From positions 1,986,639 to 2,050,638 of the forward strand of contig NZ_CH672414.1 in NCBI RefSeq assembly GCF_000152785.1: a stretch of DNA of 64,000 bases. The letters are read 5' to 3'. The stretch's first letter is position 1; each line of letters opens with the position of its first letter. The position numbers were made by a program, and so were the translations under genes. The stretch comes from Yoonia vestfoldensis SKA53. Lineage in GTDB: Bacteria > Pseudomonadota > Alphaproteobacteria > Rhodobacterales > Rhodobacteraceae. Under the pieces are notes generated by a model that did no database searches, was not told the origin of the DNA, and saw only the letters and a program-made list of their open reading frames with translations. Below are positions 25,753 through 34,829 of the stretch, one piece after another.

Positions 25753-27399
25753 ATGATTCGTCTTTTTGTGACCACCAGCTTGCTCGCCCTTGCCGCCCCT
25801 GCCTTTGCCGACACGATCACCGGACAGGCGCGCGTCGATACCGTCACGATCTTTCCCGGCCTTGCGACCGTCACGCGGCTGGTGACGCTCGATCTGCCCG
25901 CAGGTCAGCATGACATCACTGTCCCTGACCTGCCGCAGGGCCTGTCTGCTGACGGGCTGCGCATTTCTGCACCAGGGCAGGTCCGGCTTGGGGCAGTCAG
26001 CCGTGCCTTTGACCGTCTGCCGGTGACGCCCGACCAGTACAGCCCCGCCATTCTGGCTGCCCGTACGCAGGTCGAGCGTCTGGAAGACGTGTTGCGCGAA
26101 AGCGATGCAGCCATTGCTACGATCCGCTTGCGCGCGCAGGCCGCAGAGGACCAGATCGCCTTTCTGCAAAGCCTTGGTCAGGCCAGCGCAGGCGAAACGC
26201 TGAGCACGATTGCCAACATTCAGGCCCTCGCACAGATGGTCGGGTCGGAAACGCTGGCGCTGCGCACCGCTGCCTTTGCCGCCGAACAAGAGGCGCAGGC
26301 TGCCACCCGCGCGCGCAAAAATGATGTCGATGCGCTGGACAATGCCCGCCGCGCCTTGGCCGCGCTGCTGGCCCCCGAGGAGCAAGGTTCTGTACTTTCC
26401 TTTACGCTGGATGCCGCCGAGGCGGGCGAGGTCACGCTGGAAATCAACACAACCGAAAGCTTTGCTACTTGGTCGCCAGTTTATGACCTGCGCCTGACCA
26501 CCGGCGATGATCCGCGTCTGGACATCGACCGCGCCGTCGTCATCAGTCAGGCCACCGGTCAGGATTGGCTGGACGTGCAGCTGATCCTGTCCACCGCGCG
26601 CCCCGGTGACCAGATCGCACCCGGTGGTGCCTGGGCAGAGCTGCGCCGCATCATCGCAGAAGACGCGCTGACGCGCGAAGCAACCGGCATGGCCGATGAA
26701 CCAATGCCCCTGCAACGCAACAGCGCCGTCATGGCCAGCCCGATGATGGACGCGACCCCCATCACCGCACAGGCCGATTTCAGCGGTGCGGCGGTGCTTT
26801 ATGTCTATCCAAACCGCATTGATATCCGCAACGGGGTCGAGGATTTGCGCCTGCCTCTTGATCAGCTGACCTTTGACGCCGATGTCTGGGCCGAGGCGAC
26901 ACCGATGACAGATGCCAATGCCTATCGCATGGCTGAATTTACCAACACCACCGATGAAATCCTGCTGCCCGGCCGCGCGATGCTGCATGCGGACGGTACA
27001 ATGATCGGGTTCAGCCACCTGCCTCTGCTAGCGGCGGGGGCCGATCTTGACGTGGGCTTCGGGCCGCAGGACGGGCTGCGCCTTACGCGGATCACGCCGG
27101 ACAGGTCCGAAGGTGACAGGGGCGTGTTTTCGTCGTCCAATCAACTGGTCGAACGCACGGTCCTGACGGTAGAAAACCTGACAGGACAGGATTGGGAGGT
27201 GCTGCTGCGCGATGCCGTGCCCTATTCCGAACAGGACGATCTGCAAATCAGCCTGACTGCGGCGCCAGAGGCCACGCGCCGCGACCCCGACGGCGCGCGC
27301 GGGATCGTAGAATGGGACCTGAGCGTGCCTGCGGGTGCCAAACAAGAGGTCGTGATGGAAACCACCCTTCGCTGGCCCAGCGGTTTCGTGCTGCACTAA
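25753..27399 (+). CDS. DUF4139 domain protein (MuiA-like), exported
   Basis: A 548-residue protein with a Sec signal peptide (MIRLFVTTSLLALAAPAFA, 1-19). The N-terminal DUF4140-like part (ARVDTVTIFPGLATVTRLVT) is followed by a coiled-coil stretch at roughly 95-215 (TQVERLEDVLRESDAAIATI and onward). The C-terminal DUF4139 domain begins near 225 (TTESFATWSPVYDLRL, ending VEWDLSVPAGAKQEV). Members are called mucoidy-inhibitor MuiA family; molecular function is not established, and an outer-surface or periplasmic role is likely. GGAG 7 bases before the ATG at 25753 decides the start against a GTG one codon earlier. Confidence 0.85.
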   Translation: MIRLFVTTSLLALAAPAFADTITGQARVDTVTIFPGLATVTRLVTLDLPAGQHDITVPDLPQGLSADGLRISAPGQVRLGAVSRAFDRLPVTPDQYSPAILAARTQVERLEDVLRESDAAIATIRLRAQAAEDQIAFLQSLGQASAGETLSTIANIQALAQMVGSETLALRTAAFAAEQEAQAATRARKNDVDALDNARRALAALLAPEEQGSVLSFTLDAAEAGEVTLEINTTESFATWSPVYDLRLTTGDDPRLDIDRAVVISQATGQDWLDVQLILSTARPGDQIAPGGAWAELRRIIAEDALTREATGMADEPMPLQRNSAVMASPMMDATPITAQADFSGAAVLYVYPNRIDIRNGVEDLRLPLDQLTFDADVWAEATPMTDANAYRMAEFTNTTDEILLPGRAMLHADGTMIGFSHLPLLAAGADLDVGFGPQDGLRLTRITPDRSEGDRGVFSSSNQLVERTVLTVENLTGQDWEVLLRDAVPYSEQDDLQISLTAAPEATRRDPDGARGIVEWDLSVPAGAKQEVVMETTLRWPSGFVLH

Positions 27400-27420
27400 G
27401 GCAGGCCGCTGCGGGTGATG

Positions 27421-29859
27421 TCACATCTTCACCCGCGCCCCTGCGGGATCGTAGAACGGTTTCAACTGCGCCTCTGCTACGACCCTGACCCCCATTACGT
27501 CGATCTCGTACCGGCTGGCCAGCAGGTCATCCACGCTTTCGCCCGCGCAAGGCACATAGCCCATGCCCAAGGCCGCGCCGACATGATGGCCATAGCCGCC
27601 AGAGGTCAGATGCCCGACGACCCGCCCGTCACGCAGCACAGGTTCGTTGTGATAGAGCAGCGGCGCGGGATCGGTCAGCTTGAACTGCAATAACCGCCGC
27701 GCCAGCCCTGCATCACGCTTGCGCAGCACCGCGTCGCGCCCGATGAACACAGGCTTGTCGGTCTTGACCGCAAAGCCAAGGCCCGCCTCCAGCACATGAT
27801 CCTCGCAGGTAATGTCATGGCCGAAATGGCGGAAACCCTTTTCCATCCGTGCGGCATCCATCATATGCATCCCGCACAGCTTGAGCCCCATGTCCTGGCC
27901 TGCGGCGTGCAGCACCTCGAACACATGGCCGGCCATGTCTGCGCTGATGTAAACCTCCCAGCCAAGCTCACCGACATAGGACACGCGATGCACACGGGCC
28001 AGCGCCATGCCGATTTCGATCTCTTGTGCGGTGCCAAACGGATTGTGATCGTTGGAAAAATCGTTTGGCGACACCTTTTGCAGCAACGCACGACTGTGCG
28101 GCCCCATGACGGCCAGCACGCCTTCACCCGCTGTCACATCGGTGATGACGGCGGTGTAATCGCCCAGATTGCGCTGCATCCATGTCTGGTCGGCCAGCCG
28201 CGTCGCGGCAGGAGTCACGACCAGATAGGCGGTTTCCGACAGGCGGGTCACGGTGACATCCGCCTCGATCCCCGCCTTGGCGTTCAGAAACTGGGTATAC
28301 ACAATGCGCCCGACAGCAACATCCATCTGCGCGCCGCAGATATGGTTCAAAAAGGCGCAGGCATCGCGCCCTTCGACCCTGATCTTGCCAAAGGACGACA
28401 TGTCATACATGCCGACATTACCGCGCACAGCCGCCAGTTCTGCCCCGACATTACCAAAGAAATTCTGCCGCTGCCAAGAATAGGCGTAGGCCGGGTCCTG
28501 ACCCGGCACCGCAAACCAGTTTGCCCTTTCCCAGCCTGCCAGTTCGCCCATGACAGCGCCCTGATCCAGCAAATGCCGGTGGAACGGCGTCCGCCTGATG
28601 CCACGCGCGGTGGCTTTTTGACGGTAAGGGAAATGATCGGCATAAAGCAGGCCCAGCGTTTCCTTGGACCTCTCAAACAGATAGGTTTTATTGCCCTGAA
28701 ACGGCTGCATCCGCGATATATCGACATCGCCCAGATCAAAGGGTTTTTCGCCCGCATCCATCCATTGCGACAGCGCCATTCCCGCGCCCCCTGCTGATTG
28801 GATACCGATGGAATTGAAACCGGCGGCAACCCAGACATTGTCCATCTCTGGCGCAAGCCCAAGATGATAGGCGTCATCTGGTGTAAAGCTTTCGGGGCCG
28901 TTGAAAAAGGTATGAATACCGGCGCTGGCCAGCATCGGCATCCGGTTTACGGCCTGTTCAAGGATCGGCTCGAAATGGTCGAAATCCTCGGGCAGCTGGT
29001 CGAATTCGAAATCTTCGGAAATGCCCGCCATGCCCCAAGGCTTGGCGTTTGGCTCGAACGCACCCAGCATAATCTTGCCCGCGTCTTCCTTGTAATAGGC
29101 GCATTCATCGGGCACGCGCAGCACGGGCATCTGGGTCAGGCCGGGGATCGGTTCGGACACGATATAGAAATGTTCGCAGGCATGCAGCGGCACGTTGACG
29201 CCCGCCATGCGGCCGACCTGATGGCCCCACATCCCCGCGCAATTCACCACCATATCGCAGGTGATCTGGCCGACATCGTCGCCGCTGGCCCAATCCACTG
29301 ATGTGACCCGCCGCCCCGTGCGGTTGATCGCCGTCACCTTGGTGTGTTCGGCCACAATTGCCCCACGCATCCGCGCGTCCTTGGCCAGTGCCAGCGCAAT
29401 ATTGGCCGGATCGCCCTGCCCGTCCTTGGGCAAAAAGACGCCCGCGGTGACGCCGTCGATGTTCAGATGATGATAGCGGTTCTTGACCTCCGTTGGTGAA
29501 ATCTCCTCGATCTCCACCCCAAAGGCACGCGCCATTCCGGCCGAGCGGAAAAGCTCCTCGCGCCGCTCGTCCGTCAGCGCCACAGTGATCGACCCCACGC
29601 GCCGGAACCCCGTGGCGATCCCCGTCTCCGCCTCCAGCCCGCCATAAAGCTGCTGGCTGTAATTGGCGAGCCGCGTCATGTTGGCCGTTGCGCGCAATTG
29701 TCCGATCAGGCCGGCGGCGTGCCATGTGGTGCCGGATGTCAGTTGCTTGCGTTCCAGCAGGACGACATCCTGCCAGCCCAGTTTGGTCAGATGATACGCG
29801 ACCGAACAGCCGATGACGCCACCACCGATAATCACCACGCGCGCATGTTTGGGCAGCAT
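27421..29859 (-). CDS. DAO-GcvT fusion dehydrogenase, probable sarcosine dehydrogenase
   Basis: An 812-residue flavoprotein. The N-terminal FAD-binding loop is VVIIGGGVIGCSVAYHL near residue 10. The covalent-flavin histidine motif SGTTWHAAGL near 45-54 is that of sarcosine and dimethylglycine dehydrogenases. A central FAO_M region follows, and the C-terminal aminomethyltransferase (GcvT) domain begins around residue 440 and binds tetrahydrofolate to capture the released methyl as methylene-THF. As the last gene of the operon XRE-GFA-DMGDH-BMT, it most likely does the sarcosine-to-glycine step, but which of the two paralogues takes dimethylglycine is an inference. The ATG at 29859 follows GAGGTGA. 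Confidence 0.88.
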   Translation of the reverse strand: MLPKHARVVIIGGGVIGCSVAYHLTKLGWQDVVLLERKQLTSGTTWHAAGLIGQLRATANMTRLANYSQQLYGGLEAETGIATGFRRVGSITVALTDERREELFRSAGMARAFGVEIEEISPTEVKNRYHHLNIDGVTAGVFLPKDGQGDPANIALALAKDARMRGAIVAEHTKVTAINRTGRRVTSVDWASGDDVGQITCDMVVNCAGMWGHQVGRMAGVNVPLHACEHFYIVSEPIPGLTQMPVLRVPDECAYYKEDAGKIMLGAFEPNAKPWGMAGISEDFEFDQLPEDFDHFEPILEQAVNRMPMLASAGIHTFFNGPESFTPDDAYHLGLAPEMDNVWVAAGFNSIGIQSAGGAGMALSQWMDAGEKPFDLGDVDISRMQPFQGNKTYLFERSKETLGLLYADHFPYRQKATARGIRRTPFHRHLLDQGAVMGELAGWERANWFAVPGQDPAYAYSWQRQNFFGNVGAELAAVRGNVGMYDMSSFGKIRVEGRDACAFLNHICGAQMDVAVGRIVYTQFLNAKAGIEADVTVTRLSETAYLVVTPAATRLADQTWMQRNLGDYTAVITDVTAGEGVLAVMGPHSRALLQKVSPNDFSNDHNPFGTAQEIEIGMALARVHRVSYVGELGWEVYISADMAGHVFEVLHAAGQDMGLKLCGMHMMDAARMEKGFRHFGHDITCEDHVLEAGLGFAVKTDKPVFIGRDAVLRKRDAGLARRLLQFKLTDPAPLLYHNEPVLRDGRVVGHLTSGGYGHHVGAALGMGYVPCAGESVDDLLASRYEIDVMGVRVVAEAQLKPFYDPAGARVKM

Positions 29860-29863
29860 CAAA

Positions 29864-30729
29864 TCACCTCATGTCCGGCGTCAACAATTGCTGCGCCAGC
29901 CGCGCGATATGGGCGGGGCCGACCTCGCAGCAGCCACCGACGATGGTGGCCCTTGGTCGATCCAGCCCAGCGCGAAATGGGCATAGGCATCCGGCCCCAG
30001 ATCACGGCGCGCAGACAGCGCATCCACCGTAGGCTTGCTTTTCAGGAAATCCTTGGTGATTTGGGTGAACCCGTTGGCATAGGCCCCGAACGGCAGATTG
30101 CCTTTGGCAAATGCGGCCATGGCAGCGGCCATCGCCTCTGGCGCGGAACAGTTCGCTAGCAGCGCGCTTGCGCCCTGCGCCGCCTCAAGCACATCGGCCA
30201 CAGGCTCGCCTGAGCGCAGGCGGCTGCCATCCTCGTCATCCAAGGTTACCGACAACCAGACCGGTTTGCCCAAAGGCAGGGTCGCGGCCAGCACCGCACG
30301 GGCATGGGCGACGGAAGCGACGGTTTCGCACAAAAACAGATCAACGCGCGGCGCGATCAGCGCTGCCACCTCGGCATAGGCTGGCACGGCGATATCATGG
30401 GCGGGGTGGATATCGGGGCGGTAGCTGGCGATCAGCGGCCCGATGGACCCCGCGATGCGTCCACTGCCCTGCGCCTCGGTCGAAGCGGCGGCGGTCAGAT
30501 CGGCAAAGCGATCCTCGAGCCCGGTGCCTTCCAGCCTGTCGCGGTGGATGGCATAGGTGTTGGTGGTATGCACCGTAGCCCCGGCAGCGCGGTAATCGGC
30601 ATGGACCGCCGCCACCATGCCCGGATGGTCGATCATGACCTGCGTAGACCAAAGCGGGGTTGGAGCCTCGCCCGACCGGCGGATCAGTTCCTGGCCCATA
30701 CCGCCATCAAGAAGGGTGATTTTCGTCAT
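29864..30729 (-). pseudogene. Homocysteine S-methyltransferase family protein (BMT-like) with apparent C-terminal frameshift
   Basis: The intact part (about 260 residues from MTKITLLDGGMGQELIRRSG) is a homocysteine/betaine methyltransferase TIM barrel with the first zinc-ligand motif ANCSAPEAM. Near 29948-29952 one base appears lost. In frame the protein runs on as nonsense to a stop at 29881. Adding one base restores the family ending TIVGGCCEVGPAHIARLAQQ, with the two zinc-binding cysteines, and a TGA at 29864-29866 only 4 bp before the next gene. By operon context the enzyme would move a methyl from glycine betaine to homocysteine. Without Cys-Cys it should be inactive. A sequencing error in the GGGCC run is an alternative. 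Confidence 0.75.
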
Positions 30730-30757
30730 TTTTGTTACCTGTTCCAAACTTTCAATA

Positions 30758-33202
30758 TCACGCCCTGATCCTAGCATTTGCAGGGTCCCACAACGGCGCA
30801 TCTGGTTGCACTGTGGCGCTGACTTGGGTGCCATAGATATCAATCGCAACCTTGGTGCCTGCCACCGCCAGATCAGCGCGCAGCATCCCCAGCGCGATAG
30901 ATTTGCCCACGCGGTAGCCAAAGGCGCCTGACGTGGTTTCGCCCACGACAGCACCATCATGCGAAATCGTCGCCATATATGGCGCGTCATATGCGTCCGC
31001 ATCATCCAGCACCAGCGTGACAAAACGTTTCGCCACGCCGCGCTGTTTTTCCGCCAGCAAGGCTGGTTTGCCAACAAAATCGGGTTTGTCGAAATTGATG
31101 AACCGGTCCAGCCCGCCTTCGAGCAAGGAATAATCAGTGCTCAGGTCGCCTTTCCACGCGCGATAGCCTTTTTCGATCCGCAAGGCATTCAGCGCGAACA
31201 TGCCAAAAGGCACAGCCCCACCACCAAGGATCGCATCATATATCGCGGGCGCATCGGCATTGGCGCAATGCACTTCCCAACCCAGCTCGCCCGCGAAGGA
31301 TACGCGCAGCAGGTGGCAAGGTTTGCCGCAAACCTGCGCGTCCTGGAACGACAGCCACGGCAGGGTCAGGTCGGCATCGGTCAGCGGTGCCAGAATATCG
31401 CGCGCCTTTGGCCCGGTGACCAGCAGGCATTCGTATTGGTCGCTGCGATCCTGCACGCGGACCCCATCGGGCAAGTCGCGCAGCAGGACATCGCGGTCAT
31501 GCCACTGCGCCACCGATGCGGTGATCAGCCAGATGTCATCATCGCTTTGCGGGATCACCGACATTTCCGTCAGGATACGGCCCCGATCATCGGGGAAATA
31601 CGCAAGCCCCACGCGCCCCGGTTTGGGCAGGGTGGATGCGGTCAGGCGGTCCACATGCGCCCGCGCGCCCGGACCCGTCACCGCCAGACGGGTGAAACCG
31701 GAAATCGCGATGACACCGGCGTGATCGCGCACGGCGGCACATTCCGCGGCGATGCGCGGCTGCCAAGGGCCCGCGCGGCCCCATGTCTGGGTCGCCGCCT
31801 CGGACAGATCATCGCCGGATTTGGCGAACCAATTGGCGCGTTCCCAACCGTTATAGGCCCCCATCACGCCGCCCAGCGCCTTGATCCGGTCATGTAACGG
31901 CGACAGTCGCTGGTCGCGGCCAGCTGGCCAGGCATGATAGGGAAAATGCATCGCATATTCATGGCCATAGGTCTCGACCGCCTTGGCGTGGCAATACTCC
32001 TGCCCCGTGTAATCGGTATAGCGGCGCGGATCGCAGGACCACATGTCCCATTCAGGCTGGCCATCCACGATCCATTCCGCCGCCACCTTGCCCGCGCCAC
32101 CGCCCTGGGTGATGCCAAAGGTGAACACGCAAGCCTCATAGGCGTTCTTGACGCCCGGCATCGGGCCAAGCAGCGGCAGACCATCGGGAGCATAGGGGAT
32201 CGGGCCGTTGATGACACGCCCCACCCCTGCGGTGCCAAGGATCGGGACGCGGGCCATCGCGTCTTCGATATACCATTCCAGCCGGTCCAGATCGTCGGGG
32301 TAAAGCTGGAAACTGAAATCGTCGGGCTGCGGGTCGTCAGGCGTGACCCAATGCGCACGACAATTGCGCTCGTAAGGGCCAAGGTTCAGCCCGTTCTTGT
32401 CTTGGCGCAGGTAATAGCTGCTGTCCACATCCCGCAGCAGCGGCACTTTGCGGCCATTGGCGGCGGTCCATTCTGCCAGCGCGGGGATTTCATCGGTCAG
32501 GAAGTACTGGTGCGACATGGTCACCATCGGCACGGTGCGCCCGCCGTAAGGCTTGAACCATTCGCCGACACGCTGCGCGTAATAGCCCGCGGCATTCACT
32601 ACCTTTTCGCAGGCGATATCGCCCTTGTCGGTATGCACGATCCAGCCACCCGGCGTCTGCGTCACACCTGTTGCAGGACAGAACCGTTCAATGCGCGCGC
32701 CCATCTGCCGCGCGCCCTTGGCCAGCGCCTGCGTCAGTTGCGCGGGATCAATATCACCATCGTCGGGATCATATAACGCCCCCGCAAGATCATGCGTTTC
32801 CAGGAACGGATAGGCCGCCTGCGCCTCCTCGGGCGTCATCAGCGCAAGGTTCAGCCCCTGATAATTCCCCATCGCGCGGGCGCGGGCGAATTCCTGCATC
32901 CGCTCCTTGGAATGCGCCAGCCGGATTGATCCGGTGACGTGATAGTTTATCGGATAATCGACCTCGGCCGCCAGCCGTTTATAAAGCGATAGTGAATAAC
33001 GCTGCATGTTCATCACCGCCCAAGACGTGCTGAAGGACGGGCAATTGCCCGCCGCATGCCATGTGGACCCGGCGGTCAATTCGTTCTTTTCCAGCAAGAC
33101 ACAATCGGTCCAGCCTTTCTTGGCCAGATGATAGAGTGTCGAAACCCCCACCACGCCACCACCGATGATGACCACGCGGGCCGACGTGGGAAAATCGTTC
33201 AT
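30758..33202 (-). CDS. DAO-GcvT fusion dehydrogenase, probable dimethylglycine dehydrogenase
   Basis: An 814-residue paralogue of the 27421-29859 gene. The FAD loop VVIIGGGVVGVSTLYHL is near residue 10, and the covalent-FAD histidine motif AGSTWHAAG near 43-51. An FAO_M segment spans the middle, and the GcvT-like folate domain occupies roughly 440-800. It should oxidatively demethylate dimethylglycine (or a related N-methyl substrate), passing the carbon to tetrahydrofolate. Its ATG overlaps the GFA stop (ATGA), and the methyltransferase gene starts 28 bp after its stop. The order methyltransferase, DMGDH and SarDH in one operon is what glycine-betaine catabolism needs. Confidence 0.88.
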   Translation of the reverse strand: MNDFPTSARVVIIGGGVVGVSTLYHLAKKGWTDCVLLEKNELTAGSTWHAAGNCPSFSTSWAVMNMQRYSLSLYKRLAAEVDYPINYHVTGSIRLAHSKERMQEFARARAMGNYQGLNLALMTPEEAQAAYPFLETHDLAGALYDPDDGDIDPAQLTQALAKGARQMGARIERFCPATGVTQTPGGWIVHTDKGDIACEKVVNAAGYYAQRVGEWFKPYGGRTVPMVTMSHQYFLTDEIPALAEWTAANGRKVPLLRDVDSSYYLRQDKNGLNLGPYERNCRAHWVTPDDPQPDDFSFQLYPDDLDRLEWYIEDAMARVPILGTAGVGRVINGPIPYAPDGLPLLGPMPGVKNAYEACVFTFGITQGGGAGKVAAEWIVDGQPEWDMWSCDPRRYTDYTGQEYCHAKAVETYGHEYAMHFPYHAWPAGRDQRLSPLHDRIKALGGVMGAYNGWERANWFAKSGDDLSEAATQTWGRAGPWQPRIAAECAAVRDHAGVIAISGFTRLAVTGPGARAHVDRLTASTLPKPGRVGLAYFPDDRGRILTEMSVIPQSDDDIWLITASVAQWHDRDVLLRDLPDGVRVQDRSDQYECLLVTGPKARDILAPLTDADLTLPWLSFQDAQVCGKPCHLLRVSFAGELGWEVHCANADAPAIYDAILGGGAVPFGMFALNALRIEKGYRAWKGDLSTDYSLLEGGLDRFINFDKPDFVGKPALLAEKQRGVAKRFVTLVLDDADAYDAPYMATISHDGAVVGETTSGAFGYRVGKSIALGMLRADLAVAGTKVAIDIYGTQVSATVQPDAPLWDPANARIRA

Positions 33203-33579
33203 GTCTCTTGCTCCTCTTGCGGGACACCGCCGTGGATTTCGTAATAGTCGCCCTTATCCGCGACGAAGATATGCCGCGCCAGTGTTAGTCCCGTCGGCCC
33301 ATCCAGCGCGCCCAATGCAATGCCGGTATCGGGATCATCATGCCCCTTCCAGAACAGGAACGACCCGCAGGTCGGGCAAAAGCCGCGCCGTGCGGCCGGG
33401 GTCGCGGCGTACCAGCGCACCTCGCCCGTGACGCTGAGATCGGCATCCGGAACCTGCATCGCGGCCCAGAAATGACCCGATTGCTTGCGGCACTGGCTGC
33501 AATGACAGGCCGCCGGGTCGCGCGCGGCACCACGGGCGGTAAATGTAACGGACCCGCAAAGACAGCTTCCTTGATACAT
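33199..33579 (-). CDS. GFA (glutathione-dependent formaldehyde-activating-like, CENP-V) family protein
   Basis: A 126-residue zinc-binding protein. It starts MYQGSCLCGSVTF, with cysteines at 6, 8, 25, 27, 30, 68 and 71 (CHCSQCRK, FCPTCGSFLFW), the GFA/CENP-V pattern. Some GFA members were proposed to help form S-hydroxymethylglutathione from formaldehyde; most have unknown function. Here it precedes two demethylating dehydrogenases that can release formaldehyde, so a detoxifying role is plausible but inferred. The start at 33579 fits the family. It overlaps the downstream dehydrogenase by 4 bp and follows the regulator by 8 bp. Confidence 0.9.
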   Translation of the reverse strand: MYQGSCLCGSVTFTARGAARDPAACHCSQCRKQSGHFWAAMQVPDADLSVTGEVRWYAATPAARRGFCPTCGSFLFWKGHDDPDTGIALGALDGPTGLTLARHIFVADKGDYYEIHGGVPQEEQET

Positions 33580-33587
33580 CACGGACC

Positions 33588-34157
33588 TCAATAAACGGGC
33601 GGCGAGATCACCCAGATGATCTCGCAGGTTTCGGGATAGGGGTTGGCCCAACGGAACAGATCGCCGCGCAGCCGGAAACTGTCGCCAGGGTGCAGATGGA
33701 ACAGTGTTTCCTCGATCCAAAGATCGAAATGACCCGCGACGACATAGCCCACCTCTTGGGTCGGGCGGCTGACGGCATGGTCCAGCCGCGCACCGGGGGC
33801 AAAGCGGGAATGGATCACTTCGAAATCATCGGTCAGATCGGGCGACAGCAAGCCTTCCGTCAGGCCGGGGTTGCGGTTGCCGATCGGGCGGCGATTGTCT
33901 GCGCGCACGATCCTGCCCGCCTCCTGCCCACCACCCAACGCCAGCAGGCTTGATGTGGCGACATCAAGCACCCGCGCAAGGGCTGCGATATCATCGACGC
34001 TGGCGCTGGACAGGTCCCGTTCGACCTGGCTCAGCCAGCCGACCGACCTGCCGACACGCTCCGCCAAGGCGGTCAGCGTCAGCCCGCGCGCCTTGCGCAG
34101 GGCGCGCAAATCGGCCCCTTGCAGGTCAAACGAAGCGGAGGCATGAAAATCTTCCAT
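33588..34157 (-). CDS. XRE family transcriptional regulator with C-terminal cupin
   Basis: A 189-residue regulator: an HTH_3 domain at about 18-72 (LRALRKARGLTLTALAERVG, GWLSQVERDLSSASV) followed by a cupin at about 110-185 (RPTQEVGYVVAGHFDLWI, HLHPGDSFRLRGD). This XRE-cupin type often senses small amines or amino-acid-derived ligands and controls adjacent catabolic genes. It is first in the operon with GFA, the two dehydrogenases and the methyltransferase, so it likely regulates them and itself. The ATG at 34157 is used; a TTG codon just before it is the only alternative. Confidence 0.9.
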   Translation of the reverse strand: MEDFHASASFDLQGADLRALRKARGLTLTALAERVGRSVGWLSQVERDLSSASVDDIAALARVLDVATSSLLALGGGQEAGRIVRADNRRPIGNRNPGLTEGLLSPDLTDDFEVIHSRFAPGARLDHAVSRPTQEVGYVVAGHFDLWIEETLFHLHPGDSFRLRGDLFRWANPYPETCEIIWVISPPVY

Positions 34158-34227
34158 CAATTTTCACGCTAGGGGGTTCGCAGCAATCTGCAAACGCCTT
34201 TTGCGCCAGAAAAGCGCCGGTCTCCGA

Positions 34228-34280
34228 CATCTTCCGAGCCAAAATATCCCCGCCGGAGGCTTGGCGCGGCCATGGCCGCG
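34228..34280 (+). repeat. Dispersed Roseobacter-type intergenic repeat, copy 3
   Basis: The core CATCTTCCGAGCCAAAATAT and CCCCGCCGGAGGC is identical to copy 1, followed by a perfect 16-bp palindrome CGCGGCCATGGCCGCG at 34265-34280. It lies between the betaine-operon regulator and the end of the fRMsr gene. Confidence 0.75.
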
Positions 34281-34289
34281 ACAAAGGCC

Positions 34290-34742
34290 TCAGCGCGCAA
34301 AAACGCTGTGCAAAATGTCGGTCAAAGCATCAGCATCGGCTTGGGTAAAGGCATCGGGCTTGTCGCTGTCGATATCGAACACACCGATCAGCGCGCCACT
34401 GGCAGCAAAGACCGGCAGCACGATTTCCGAACGTGTGCTGCTGGCGCAGGCGATATGGCCGGGAAAGGAATCAACATCCGGCACCAATTGCACCTGACCG
34501 GTGCGCGCCGCAGCACCGCAGACGCCCCGCGCGAAGGGGATGACAAGGCAGCCATGCCCGCCCTGATAGGGGCCGATCTTGAGCAGCTCGGGGCCGACAA
34601 CACGGTAGAATCCTGTCCAGTTGAACCGGTCGTCGCTGTGGTGGACCTCGCAAGCGACGGTGGCCATCAGGGCCACCTGATCAGTCTCGCCTTCGGTCAG
34701 GGATGCAATGGTTTGGTGCAGGGTCGGGTAATCAACGCGCAT
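34290..34742 (-). CDS. Free methionine-(R)-sulfoxide reductase (GAF domain, fRMsr type)
   Basis: A 150-residue single GAF-domain protein. The three conserved cysteines of fRMsr are present at 65 (GGHGCLVIPF), 75 (GVCG) and 99 (FPGHIACA), with RSEIVLPVF near 104-112. This family reduces free L-methionine-(R)-sulfoxide using thioredoxin, protecting the methionine pool from oxidation. The NWTGFYRV start and the length fit. Two copies of the dispersed repeat flank it. Confidence in the family is high; activity is inferred from the cysteines. Confidence 0.9.
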   Translation of the reverse strand: MRVDYPTLHQTIASLTEGETDQVALMATVACEVHHSDDRFNWTGFYRVVGPELLKIGPYQGGHGCLVIPFARGVCGAAARTGQVQLVPDVDSFPGHIACASSTRSEIVLPVFAASGALIGVFDIDSDKPDAFTQADADALTDILHSVFAR

Positions 34743-34783
34743 GTTCTGTCCTGAATTGATGTTGCAGGGGGTTTTCCACCCCC

Positions 34784-34829
34784 CATGCCTGCGGCATGTC
34801 CCCCGAAGGATATTTGTGCTCGGAAGATG
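34784..34829 (-). repeat. Dispersed Roseobacter-type intergenic repeat, copy 4 (reverse)
   Basis: On the minus strand the core reads CATCTTCCGAGCACAAATAT, followed by CCTTCGGGGG and a short palindrome around ATGCCGCAGGCAT. It ends directly at the stop codon of the thiolase gene, between it and fRMsr. Confidence 0.7.

Noticed and set aside
27411..27436. Palindrome GCGGGTGA/TCACCCGC at the junction of the DUF4139 gene and the SarDH-like gene
   Set aside because: The right arm lies in the dehydrogenase coding sequence, the loop is 10 nt and there is no T-run; chance is likely.
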